Assembly (NCBI GenBank): GCA_027576995.1
Contig: JANBQC010000325.1
Span: 1-31,406, forward strand
Direction: 5' to 3'
DNA length: 31,406 nucleotides
DNA from: Dimargaris cristalligena
Lineage: Eukaryota > Kickxellomycota > Dimargaritomycetes > Dimargaritales > Dimargaritaceae
Part shown: in pieces, positions 8,299-18,315 of the stretch
How the letters are laid out: each line of letters opens with the position of its first letter
Numbering within the stretch: position 1 is the stretch's first letter
Translations under genes and position numbers: made by a program
The notes under the pieces: generated by a model
What the model was told of the DNA's origin: nothing
Seen by the model: the letters and a program-made list of their open reading frames with translations, nothing else
Database searches by the model: none

Positions 8299-10148
8299 TT
8301 AAAAGAACCGCCTTCTTTTGAGCGGACGCCTGGATGCACATCCGGGTCGCACGCCCCTTTCTGAAAAGCCAGCCAGTATCAGGTATAGTCTACCGATGCA
8401 GCCAGTGTGCCACTCGGCCAAGTGCCCCCAAAATACCGCAGGTAGTAGTAAGGGAAGGGGGTATAGACATACCGCCCTTCGTTCAACCAAAGCCGTAAGT
8501 ATCGATCGATACTGGTCCAGAGAATTCCCTTGTCTGAATAAGCAGCACCGCATGGCGGTACAAGAGTGTCGGGTTGTATACCACCCCGGGAATCGTTGGA
8601 GTCAGCGGTAAACCTGACCACCACCGTAGCCGAAGTGTAGATGTCCCATTGAAGAGGTGGACGGAGGCAAGCAAACTACAAGCCGTTCGATCGCCCAGGG
8701 GGGGTAGGTCCTTATTGAAGCGACTAGTATAAATAAAAATTACTTACAGATTCACCCGAAGGGTAAATTGACCACCAACTGCGATCGATAGGTCTTCGAA
8801 GAAAAAGTAATTGCCCCACGTATCATCGAATTCGGTATAGGTGGAGTTTACCACCATTTGGCCATGGACAGTGCGCGTCATTTTGCCGGTATTCTGGTAG
8901 ACCAAATCCATGGCCGTTTCCCCGTCTTTACAATAGAGACCCACTTGTGCCATACATATGCTGGGATGGCAAAATGGGTATGGGTGAGTAGGTGTTTGGC
9001 AGTTGCGAGATGGGAAGGAGGAGGGAGAGGCGCGTAGTGGGGTGGTCAGTATTGAACCAGCATAAGATTGTTGCGGGGGATGAACAGTCAACAATGATCG
9101 GATGGGAATTCGGTGAATAAAGGATAAACAAAAGGGCGAAATAGGTTAGTCAAGAGCGTATTTAGCCAAACTAGGGTATATTGGCGTTTTGCAGCACAAA
9201 TCGATGTACTGTAGATCAGTACCATACTATGGTTGCCATTTAGGGACTTTAGGACAATGAGAGCAACATCCTAGTAGCCATGGCAGAACAGCAGATCGAT
9301 TAGATTCTAGGCTGGGGGAGGGTGCGTAGGGGGTTGAAGCTAGGGAGTAAACCAGAAAGCCATTGCGGACCTTAAGGTTAGAGGTGGTCACGTCAGCGCA
9401 CACCATTACCCCCTCCCCCCCATTCACATCGACCCATTCGCTTCTGCAAATATTTAGCAATAGCACTATTTTCTGCCATCAGTGCAGACTGAATAGGAAG
9501 GTGCAGACCCATGTTAATGGACCTCTACCCTAGTCGCAACCTACAGAGGCCACGGCTACCAAGGGTCATCATAGCATAAAGTTCACCTAAATTGCGAGGG
9601 GCAGCGAGTTAAAGCCGTGTGAATCCAGGGACAACCTCCGTCCATCGTAAACAATGCCATCGAGGCATGATCATGGCAACTGTAAATCAATTTATGCAGC
9701 CGGATCGTCAGAGGATGGCTGGTGTTTGGTACATAACGGGAGGTTGGTTGTCCACCACCTAACCTCGCCGCCTACTATTCACCCATGTCCCGGCAACAAC
9801 GTTAATTAAACCCATTACAATAGCACAGCCATGGTTAAGACTTACTGTTGGCTGTCAACCTCTTCGCCGTCGTGGTCGTAAATATCCATTCGCACTACAA
9901 GGGGCGGATCAAGAACCGGCCGTGAATAGCTTTCTAGGTCATCAACTTGACCGCTGTATGGCTGCTGGACAACCTGCAGGAAGTAGTGGTATTGGCTGAT
10001 ACCAATACCCCGATGATCAGAATCAAGTGTCCACGCACAGATAGAATATAGCAATATTAAGTTATAGTCGAACTGGGTTAGTATACCTTTGAGATAGGTG
10101 TCCAAAACAGGTGTAGCGTTGGATCCGGTGGCCAATTAAACTGGCATC
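8299..10148 (-). CDS. Velvet-domain protein, diverged, at least six exons (5' end uncertain)
   Basis: Velvet proteins are fungal NF-kB-like nuclear regulators of development and secondary metabolism that act as dimers. Proposed exons: 9995-9846, 9443-9402, 8960-8748, 8675-8614, 8533-8473, 8389-8299. All phases agree, giving 206 in-phase codons with TAA at 8301-8299. The first two 5' splice sites are GTAAGT (9845) and GTGCGC (9401, weak); later ones are GTAAGT (8747), GTTTAC (8613) and GTATGT (8472). An earlier exon, 10148-10087, may precede. Family hallmarks: FLQVVQQP near the start, SRPVLDPPLVVRMDIYD where relatives have RRPIDPPPIVQL, then GNYFFFEDLSIAVGGQFTLRV matching the FFVFxDLSIRxEGxFRL core, and a closing GFSERGVR. 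The usual (A/S)RxCG after QQP is missing. The end is basic (RRPLKRRR), a possible nuclear signal. It cannot be assigned to VeA, VelB, VosA or VelC. Confidence 0.7.
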
Positions 10149-10464
10149 CTATGGTTACGGTTTACTGAGGTCATTTGAAATAGATCTCCGGCTATGGATA
10201 AACTGGGGCATTATGCTAGGTCATGGGGTCTATATACAAACGTGAAAGTACGGTATACTAAAACAAATAAAAGGCCATGGCCATGGGGGAACAAAGTATT
10301 GGGCCATGGTACTTCTCCTTATAAGTGAGTAGTAAATCAACCCGGTTTCACAAAATAGGGCCGGCTTCATTGACAACGCACCTTGGGTTAGCGAGGGGTA
10401 GGCAAAACATGATTACGGCCCAGAAAGATATCAGAGGGGGAGAGGCTGAGCGGGTGCAGTAGAT

Positions 10465-10827
10465 TCAACGATCGAATTGATGGGCCCACGGAAGAGGGCC
10501 AAGTTGGCTGGTCGTTGGGGCGTAGTTGGAAATCGACGGTTGATCGGCAATACGGAGCGAAGCAATCTTGGCGCGCTCGGTGGAATAAAGATATAAATGG
10601 GTAATAATCCGGCCAATCTTACTATCCAGAAAGGTGTACCGGAGCTCAATGGTTAAGCCCAAAAAGAAAAAATAATGAAGAAAATGGAGGGGGGAGATGA
10701 AGAGCGTAAAGTTAAATACACTCACTGTCGAGAGATTGCCACTGTGAAAGACGTGGTGATGCTTAAGATTTGCGGAATTTACAGCTAATAGCCCTGTCGA
10801 TTGGTAGTGTAAAACAAAGAGGTATAT
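10465..10827 (-). CDS. Candidate two-exon coding unit upstream of the velvet gene
   Basis: Exon 10827-10726 reads LHYQSTGLLAVNSANLK onward. It meets a GTGAGT donor at 10725 and joins across an 81-nt intron (acceptor CCATTGAG, branch-like CTTAAC) to exon 10644-10465. That exon reads LRYTFLDSKIGRIITHLYL and ends TGA. The junction falls between codons. No start ATG is visible in frame; a TAG just before 10827 could be the 3' splice site of an earlier intron. It may be the 5' part of the velvet gene, which starts about 300 bases downstream, or a separate gene. The same exons also splice in a second frame ending at 10431, so the frame choice is not certain. No family is recognised. Confidence 0.3.
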   Translation of the reverse strand: MYLFVLHYQSTGLLAVNSANLKHHHVFHSGNLSTVSVFNFTLFISPLHFLHYFFFLGLTIELRYTFLDSKIGRIITHLYLYSTERAKIASLRIADQPSISNYAPTTSQLGPLPWAHQFDR

Positions 10828-10829
10828 CT

Positions 10830-10865
10830 ACACATACACGCACACACATATATATGTATATATTA
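10830..10865. repeat. CA/TA microsatellite
   Basis: Alternating purine-pyrimidine run (cacatacacgcacacacata then tatatgtatata). It lies in the probable leader of the minus-strand unit above. Confidence 0.8.
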
Positions 10866-10970
10866 GGGGAACTGAGGCGGAGAATAGGAGATGGAGCAAG
10901 TTAAAGATGGCTGAAGAACTGACTGGATGATGGAGTAATGTTTGAGAAATAAAAGAGGGAAGGAATGGGG

Positions 10971-10980
10971 CTATATATAT
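10971..10980 (-). promoter_or_regulatory. Possible TATA box for the minus-strand unit upstream of velvet
   Basis: ATATATATAG on the minus strand followed by CCCC and a CT-rich stretch, about 150 bases before the first candidate exon at 10827. Confidence 0.3.
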
Positions 10981-10986
10981 ACCGAC

Positions 10987-13900
10987 CCGAAATCCTCAAG
11001 TTTAGAGTGCAGCCGCCGAAGATTTCCCAAGTCCAGGGGTATCAAAGATGATGAACTGCAGGCGAGTGAGGTTTACTACGATGGATGCGGCGGGAAATGC
11101 GAAACAAGTAAAAAAGAAGGATGGGTGAGGCAGAACCATCGAGATAGCGTATGACCCAAGAAATGGGCAATAGGGGTGGTGGCCGATAAACCGGTTCCAA
11201 TTAGAGGTTAAAAGGGGTGTGAAGTAATTAGGTGTGGCTGAGTTAGGAAGTGTTACTTGGCACTGCAGAGTCAGCACCGGCGGGAGAACCCAGTAGAAGA
11301 GGTCAAATGGGAAAACGGCGATGCAAGAACCACTAAATAGGAAAGTGTCCGATAAATTAAGCAGCCGGGTCGAATGGCTTGTCCGAATGTGTGGGGTGTC
11401 CAAGGTAGACTTCTGAGTACGTGGGTCTGGTCCTAAAATGGTTGTGCCGGTTTTTTAGTCCCACTGGGAAGGCACGCTATATGAAAATAAAGGCCAGATG
11501 GGGAAGGCGTCGGGAGAGAAGGGGGTCGCTGATCCGGTTATTCACTCGCCAAGGGATGGGGTAGCCCGTGCAGGCTAAGCAGCACCGGTTCTATATGTAA
11601 AAAATAGTCTGTGGGATGCCGGGCTTAAGGAAATACCGGCGTAGCAACAGGTAGAACACGGCAGGAGAAAAAATGATCGATTAATAGTCAACTGACAAGG
11701 TCACAATACTGGACATACTATGCATCTCAACAATTACATTCACTCGTACCAAGTATTTCTCGCTATAGAGTCGGGTACAGCAATATATCCTGTAGGTAAT
11801 AGTGGGGCACGCGGGCCTACAGGTGGGTGCTGTTTAAAGGAAAGAGGGAGTGATGAGTTTGAATTGCTGGATGGTGCAGAATAGGGTGCACCGGGTTGGG
11901 AAAGATATGTAGATGGGGAGGGAGAGGGGAGTAGCAGGTCGCAAACTATGGAAATTAGGGGGGGGGGTGTAAAATAATGATAAGTTCTAGAAGGTAGCGG
12001 ACCTCCGGTTTATGATAAGGAAATAATAGTCCGAGAATCCTAAAGAATTAACATGTATGGTGTAAAAATAACGGGCACTTGTCATGAAGGAAATGCCTTT
12101 TATAGGCGGCAAGATTAGGCTGGCGGCACGGTTGATTAATAAAGCCGATATATGAAAAGTAAGCCAGGTGGACGTTTATAAGCTAAACCCATGTCTAGTT
12201 TATGTTTTTCGGTTCTTAACGCTAGGGGTTATTCCATCTATTTAATAAGGCAAGAGCAGCCGAAGGGGAGGGTGGCCACTGTACCTGAGATGATCCACTT
12301 TAGACCAATGTGATGGGCGCAACACGAGAATTAGAATAAATTGAAGTTCAAGGAGAGAATAGGGATGGTGGCGATAAGAATGTATGAGTGGACGATAGGT
12401 TCAAGAGAAGGGAGAGAAGTAGAGGGAGAAGGGGGCGAATATGGGTGGGGTTGGTGTAGTGCAATGGCTTGGTTAGGGAATACACTGCATTTGTCCGTGT
12501 ACAGCTCTAGTCCTATGGCAGGGGTCACATTTGCTCATTCGGCGGAACAGCCAAATTTCCGAACTTGGTAGATTGTCCCAGAATTAGGGATGGTTCGGTG
12601 TATTAGCCAATAGTCTTACAATCTAGGAGGGGGATATAGCTCGGCAAAGCATACTAATCCCGCGTTCACTGACGCTCTACCTTCACTTACCTACCAGTCA
12701 TAATTGGCAGCTTTGGAATGGGCATGCCAATCCACTACTCGAGTATTTGTTTCCTGATCACACCCCTCTTTACACGTTATAGGAAGCCCATCTTAGCCAC
12801 TTTGGGATACCCATATGGGAGAGGCCCAATCTAGTATACCGAAAACCCCGTGGATCAGACAAGTAGTATGGGTTCAAAATAACCACCCCACGCCATTTCC
12901 CCTCAAATCCATGCTATTTAAAATCTTTTCGAGTCGGGTCGAGTTTCACCCACATGTAGTAAGGTCAAATGATAAAAGCCACCCTACCTAAACCAATCGG
13001 GTGAAAGCCCGTTGGCCCAAGGTGAGTGTGAATGCACCCACACTCTATCCCAAAATTAAAGTTGGCCGACGGATATTGGCACAAGTGTAATTATGTTGCC
13101 CCAATTACAAAATAAACTCATAGGGGTCCGTAGATTAAGGAGCGGGGTAGACTGGTCCAGGGGTGCTGGTAATTTGGGGGCGCCGTACACCCTCAGGGAC
13201 CGTCAGATGGAGCGCCCCCTAGGGACTAGGAACCTCCCCTCCAGAAATACATAGTAAATGGCAGACGTCCGCCACACCACACCCCTGTTCCTAAGCCCCA
13301 AATATGAATCCAGGCCTAAAGATTTTCGGCCCTTGTATTTTATAAGGAGATTGATCTTGTGGTAAAGTGAGGCTGGAACGATGAGAGAGGCTTATAGTGG
13401 AAGCTGTTTAAGCGACTGCCATAATTCCAGTGAGGGAGAAATGATAAAACGCCAGCAACTATACACCGCGAAGAAGGAGGGATGTACGACATAGAGGGGG
13501 AGGAGAAGGAGGTACGCCAATAATGAAGTATTCGAAATATAAAAATGACATTGCTTCTTTATTATAAAATGCCGATCAAGGGGAGTATGGCGAGAGGGGA
13601 GATGGCCAAGGGACTTCCGCTAATGTCCAGATGGTTGTTGGGCACCAACGGTCCCCTATTTCCTATCACCACATGCTGGTGCTACCACCCTTTTAGAGTG
13701 GCCGATTATTCCTTTGTCACGATCAAATATAGGGGGTTACTCAAAACCATAATATGTGCAGCCCATGCATGTGTGTGGGTAGGGGAATACTTGCATGGGA
13801 GAGGGGGGGGATGTTGGAAAAAATGGGGTGATGGTGACGGGGGGGCCAATTGCAGCAGCAGCGGCGAATAGACCAAGAAGTGCAGAACTGTTCTTGGAAA

Positions 13901-14657
13901 GGCCAAGGCTACAGCAATACGACTATCGCGGTATGTGGCCTAAAAAATGACACCTATGGACTGTTGCCAAGCCAAAACTCATGTAGACTTCAGCACAATG
14001 ATCGGGCTGTACAGCAGCGGCATCGATTTAATAACACCTAGGTAAATTTGACCCGAGAAATTGCGGGGCATCGGTATATTGTTTTACCTGATTGGTTTCG
14101 GCGGCCTGCCAAGCCGTCGACGATCCACCCGGTAGGGAGTATATATACAAAATACTGGTTTGTAATGGTTTGTCTACGTGGGTGGGACTTTTAATGACCC
14201 GTCTGTCGATTCACAATTCAACTTCGTACTAAAATTAAATACAGGCGCTATCTGAGTCAGCATATTGAGTGTATTTATCGTTATGCTAGAATCGAGTCGA
14301 CCTCTCCCCTCCCTGTTGCGTCATCCGGATAAATGTATCAATCGATACAGCTAACAGGGATGGCACATATTTCATGCATGGCGTGGCAGGGAAGTAGGGG
14401 GAGGCTGCACTCTTGGGTTACGCCCACTTCGGGTTTCTACTTAAACGCAGCCCTTGAAAATTCTTGAATCAAATGAAATCGTCCTTTGCATTACAGGTCA
14501 CACCAATGTAAATAATAATTGGCTCAGGGTTGTCAATTGGGAAACCCAATACACCGGTTGGGGGTATTACAAGGGATTTTGAGGCGAGTGGTCGAGGTTT
14601 GCTAACACATGTTCACATACACTGTGGAACTCAGATTCCAATGGTAAGCCTCTATAA
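10987..14657. other. Gene-poor stretch, only weak coding hints
   Basis: A minus-strand frame at 11403-10987 is open for 133 codons from a non-ATG codon and ends FDTPGLGKSSAAAL; it could be exonic but has no domain. The plus strand from about 11,850 to 12,470 is markedly purine-rich with long G runs, including a G10 tract near 11,960. At 13,863-14,041 (+) an open frame carries several N-glycosylation sequons and three cysteines but no start. I support no gene here. Confidence 0.35.
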
Positions 14658-14659
14658 TA

Positions 14660-14797
14660 TGGGTGAACTTCAACCCAACTGTATAAGATTTTACACAATA
14701 TATGTATGGGATAATATGTGGGATAATAATTTTTGACCAGTAACATTTACCTCATCAAATGGATTATTCGTTATACAGCCTGGATGAACTTCTGCCA
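14660..14797 (+). mobile_element. MITE copy C, 138 bp
   Basis: It begins TGGGTGAACTTCAACCCAA and ends CCTGGATGAACTTCTGCCA, with TA at both flanks (14658-14659 and 14798-14799). The interior shares TATGTATGGGATAATATG and TTCGTTATACAG with copy B. Confidence 0.75.
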
Positions 14798-14799
14798 TA

Positions 14800-15552
14800 T
14801 CTTGGTAGTTTCCAAGCACTCCACGAGTACATTTGTAATAGAAAATACGTCCAAGAAAAATTCCAAAAAATCGTCAAGGGTCTGTTACGACTTACTAAAC
14901 AACCTACTAATTAGAAAAGAGATTGCTTATGACAATCTAATATGCGCATAAACCACGCGAAGTACCTGAGTTCTATCGCTGATTGCTAAACGATTCATAT
15001 ATAATACTAATCTGCCGATAATGGTAGGCTTTAGGAATGTAGTGGCCTTATCCTTCGGTTGGTACTATTAGTGTAACCATGGTCCCCAGTATTGGGTACA
15101 GTGGCCAGATTAGTCCGGTCAATCATTTGAATCGCCAGTGTCGCTGCTGATCGGCTCTCCCCATCCTGACCAGATCAATTACTTAGATGTACTAGGCCAC
15201 GGAATAACCCAAATGGAGCGACTGTTTTAGACGTTTCACCATTGGGGGAAATCTCCGCTCGCGGGAGATCATCTTCCAGTAGTAGAGATCAGCAATATGG
15301 AAAGATTCGCTGGGGTTCAATTTTTTTTTTTTGGTTTTCAATGTAATTTCAACAGCCAATTTATCAAAGATTCGGAAATGCGAGTTAGGACTACTTCACT
15401 CAGCTTGCTTTAGTTCTATACGGGTTCCCTAGACCTGCCTTGATACTATCTGACGCAGACACCAGCCAATGCCAGCTAAGCTCTTAATGGACTGTCAATG
15501 GTTGTGGACCAAACCCCGACTCTTTAGGTTGTTGTAAGAATTGCTTTCGTTG
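14800..15552. other. No supported gene; T12 tract and a short hairpin
   Basis: A run of twelve T at 15321-15332 follows a small inverted repeat (ATCTCC/GGAGAT) near 15250-15270. This resembles a pol III terminator, but no RNA family or internal promoter box is recognisable. The minus strand is open for about 46 codons at 15193-15314, within chance. Confidence 0.3.
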
Positions 15553-15795
15553 ATTAGGTGGCAGGGGCCAGTTTTTTACTCCCGGCGGACCAGCAGCCGA
15601 TAAGTGGGAATGGCAAAGTTGTGACTATTTTGCATATGTCGGTTCGTTGGGTGGTGGCTACATGGCTGAAAATAGACTTTCCGGCTATACCATATGGTGC
15701 TTTCCTTGGTGCAAAGATGAGTAGTCATTTTAAACAAGTGCCGGCTTGGCAATGTCCTTCCCGGTCTCAGCGCAACCAAGACTATCTCTATTTGA
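15553..15795 (+). CDS. Candidate 3' exons of a Trp/Cys-rich protein, start not found
   Basis: After a possible acceptor (GTTGATTAG, ending 15557) a frame reads FFTPGGPAADKWEWQSC, then GYTIWCFPWCKD. It meets a GTAGTC donor at 15721. A 50-nt intron (15721-15770, acceptor GGTCTCAG) leads to a short last exon ending TGA at 15793-15795. An AATAAA at 15841-15846 lies 46 bases after the stop, which is the main support. The residue mix (three Cys and four Trp in about 65 residues) is unlike random translation, but 57 open codons alone are not significant. No ATG or upstream exon can be fixed. It may be a decayed gene; no family is recognised. Confidence 0.3.
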
Positions 15796-15846
15796 AGCTA
15801 TAGGGCACTATAGCCATGGCGGGTTGCCTTAATTTTTTTTAATAAA

Positions 15847-17249
15847 ACAGACGGGTATAGTCAAATGGCGAACGTAAAGGTCGCTTAAAATGATCAACAA
15901 TAGTCGTGCATATCGTAGGTAACAAGGCGGTAACCTTATTTTGGTCACTGTTGATTAAATTCTCTAAAATTAGGATGTTGGTGCACCATAATTCTTGGCG
16001 CATAGGTGACGTGCGAATTTGAAAGAAACAGGTACTCGATCGTTTGTGGGAGCCCCTTGGAGGCGGGAAAGCGGTACTACGCTTATCAGTAAGAGTGACC
16101 TACTCTACATGAACGCATAGCCCCAACAGTAAAACCCGGGTTTCTGAGTGTGGCTAATGGGTGAACCCGGTGTATTGCATAGCCCAGTTTGCTGGATAAA
16201 AAAGGCTTGGCATTGGGATGTTCCTATAATAATAAGGCACCCGCGTCAGCAGAGTACTGTTCTTCTGATGACTGCAGTAAAGGCACAGGGCACCTGGCCG
16301 GCAGTTATGCAGACCAGCGATCGAGGGGGATTCCCAAGGCCCACTGATACCCCCACACGCATGCGCCGTGCATCAAGGTGGCCCCGGCAGTGACCGATGC
16401 GGTAAACCGGGGGGTAAATAGAGTTAGCGAGTGAGGAGTAGTGCCAAGGTGGAAGGTTGTCATTCACCCGTAAGACTATAGGGCATTGTAATTGAGGGAA
16501 TTTTGTGTAGTTCTGGATGCCAATAGATGGGAGGCTTGGACCGTGACCCTCAAAAAAGCCCCTGTAGGTATAATTAAAGGGATTGTAATCGACATATTGT
16601 AATTGTAATAGTATACAAACTTGCAGAACGATCATTGAATAGTATTTTTGGGGTTGGGGAGAATTGGTATAGGCCGGGCTGTCCAAGTGGTGGATTCAGC
16701 CACTACCAATCAACCCCACGGATAAGGGTGACGAAACCTGAGAGATACAACCATCTGTCTTGGCCTTAGATTTATAGCATGTGTTTTGTAAACTCGGTAT
16801 TCTGCAATGTTGAGGTCGCAGTATAGTCTGGTTATTACCTGAATATTATACCGACGCCATTACCCTCAGGGTTCATCTTCGGAAGAATTTTTAACATGCT
16901 GACCATTCTTTCCCCATTGGCACTCGAGGCCTGTTGACGAAGTCTTAAAATCCCGGGTTTATCCATAGAGTGGCAAGGTAGCCGACGCCAATGCTCTCCC
17001 ATTTACAATTACCAGGTACATTTATAATTCCAGGTATTTTAACTTCGTATTCTTTATTAGAACTATTCCATTTTATTGGGCCACCATAGTTCGGGTATAC
17101 TCAATAGTTTAACATCACCGCTTCTAGCGCTCCTATACCATATCACGTTCCCTGCGGGATTTTCTAATCGACAATAGCTCAGCAATCGGTAGATGAATAA
17201 ATACCACTTCCCTATCTTGTATATTGGGAGCGCCCCATTTTTACTATAA
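15847..17249. other. No supported gene
   Basis: The longest frame is 16635-16246 (-), 130 codons from an ATG with a weakly hydrophobic start. It has no cleavage site, domain or poly(A) signal, and its length is within chance for this amount of DNA. Confidence 0.35.
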
Positions 17250-17251
17250 TA

Positions 17252-17389
17252 TGGGTGAAATTCAGCGCAGCTGTATAGGTTTTTGAAGGATATGTGTATG
17301 GAAAAACCTATGGAAGATTCATATTTTTCCAATATTTTTTTCCTCATCTGACAGTTTATTCGTTATTCAGCCTGGTTGAACCCTCCCCA
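17252..17389 (+). mobile_element. MITE copy D, 138 bp
   Basis: It begins TGGGTGAAATTCAGCGCAG and ends CCTGGTTGAACCCTCCCCA, with TA on the left (17250-17251) and a mutated TG on the right. The internal TTTATTCGTTATTCAG matches the other copies. It is more diverged than B and C. Confidence 0.7.
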
Positions 17390-17588
17390 TGCCGTTGTGT
17401 CGTATTAGCTGGATTACATTAATAGACAATTCTTACATGTACTATGGCTGTGCTATCATTGGCCTTATAGGCGGGTATGATTCGAATGGGTCGATCCTCG
17501 CGACTACTATTGAAGAAGAAATATCCATACTATAAAGAATATGCCCCTATAGACAGGCAGGTGCTGTATTGTCCAATGGTCGGCATTC

Positions 17589-17615
17589 AAAAACAAACAA
17601 ACAAAAAAAAACAAA
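17589..17615. repeat. A-rich (AAAC)n simple repeat
   Basis: Repeated aaac units interrupted by an A9 run, in DNA with no supported gene between copy D and the candidate exon at 17713. Confidence 0.75.
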
Positions 17616-17712
17616 CCTTACGTGCTTTACCTACGTTTATTTAGAGTGTGAAAAATGAAATCAGCCTGATAAGTGGATATCATAGGGTTCTAGTACCAGG
17701 GGTAGGTGATAG

Positions 17713-17982
17713 CATACCGCCGTTGGGCTCCAAACGGTATACACTATTGCGAACAACCGATTACCTGGGTTATTTATGTTAGAAAAGTATGGGCCTTTGA
17801 GAGAACCTGAAACTGTGCTGCCCATTATGTTATCGATAATAAGTGCCCTCAGAGTACTTGGCAATGAGGCTAAGGTAACACAATTCGAACACAACACCAC
17901 AACTATTGCCTGGACTGGGGTTGTCAAACTTGAGTCAAATCAGCAGTGCCCAGTGATCAAAAGGATCACTGATGACGGATAA
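17713..17982 (+). CDS. Candidate terminal exon, product unknown
   Basis: Following an acceptor-like GGTGATAG (ending 17712), 89 codons stay open to TAA at 17980-17982. The translation has a balanced composition (for example LFMLEKYGPLREPETV and then QFEHNTTTIAWTGVVKL), more protein-like than neighbouring frames. A short ATG frame at 17437, in the same phase, reads MYYGCAIIGLIGGYDSNG and could be a first exon, but no donor matches its phase. The minus strand is also open here for 92 codons, with AATAAA 20 bases beyond its stop, so even the strand is uncertain. Confidence 0.22.
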   Translation, partial: HTAVGLQTVYTIANNRLPGLFMLEKYGPLREPETVLPIMLSIISALRVLGNEAKVTQFEHNTTTIAWTGVVKLESNQQCPVIKRITDDG

Positions 17983-18100
17983 GCCGTTTATATCAAATGA
18001 GTGCTATTTGCATGGTCAAATCATCAGTAGAATTATTGTGTATCGATGTATAACAGGGATGAATGCGCACTGTCTTCGCTAACCTCTTCTTCCCAGAAAC

Positions 18101-18107
18101 TATAAAT
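18101..18107 (+). promoter_or_regulatory. Possible TATA box of the signal-peptide/zinc-finger gene
   Basis: TATAAAT, about 210 bases before the ATG at 18316, with pyrimidine-rich DNA following. Confidence 0.3.
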
Positions 18108-18315
18108 TTTCTCTCCCAGATTTGATTTATTTACCACACTATCTTTAGTTTTATACCACCGCCACTAGGTACTACTTATTTATATTCTTTACCTAGGCTA
18201 TAGTGTCTTCACTGAAAAACAGGCTTTAGATTCTATTGATATATTTATGCGTTATCTAGTCTATAGTCCCGGCGTGATTGTCTGACTTCCATTCTATTTT
18301 TTTTATTGAATTACC

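Noticed and set aside
8401..8470. Canonical velvet FPG-like end in an unspliced frame (YFGGTWPSGTLAAS)
   Set aside because: It requires ignoring a GTATGT donor and a phase-matched TAG acceptor, and soon meets a stop. It is kept only as a weak alternative.
8400..8720. CUB-like or separate extracellular domain in an alternative frame (VVVRFTADSNDSRGG)
   Set aside because: The resemblance is short. Splicing at 8613-8534 keeps the velvet gene in phase and makes most of this frame intronic.
13545..13871. Plus-strand open frame of 108 codons
   Set aside because: It begins with ATG but has a Gly/Trp-rich end made of G-run sequence, with no domain, splice or poly(A) support.
16246..16686. Minus-strand open frame of 146 codons
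   Set aside because: A length expected by chance a few times in 60 kb of two-strand sequence. The start codon is TTG, the first ATG is at 16635, and there is no domain or clear signal peptide.
17063..17347. Minus-strand open frame of 94 codons with AATAAA beyond its stop
   Set aside because: Its first third, including the ATG, lies inside MITE copy D, so the start is an accident of the insertion.
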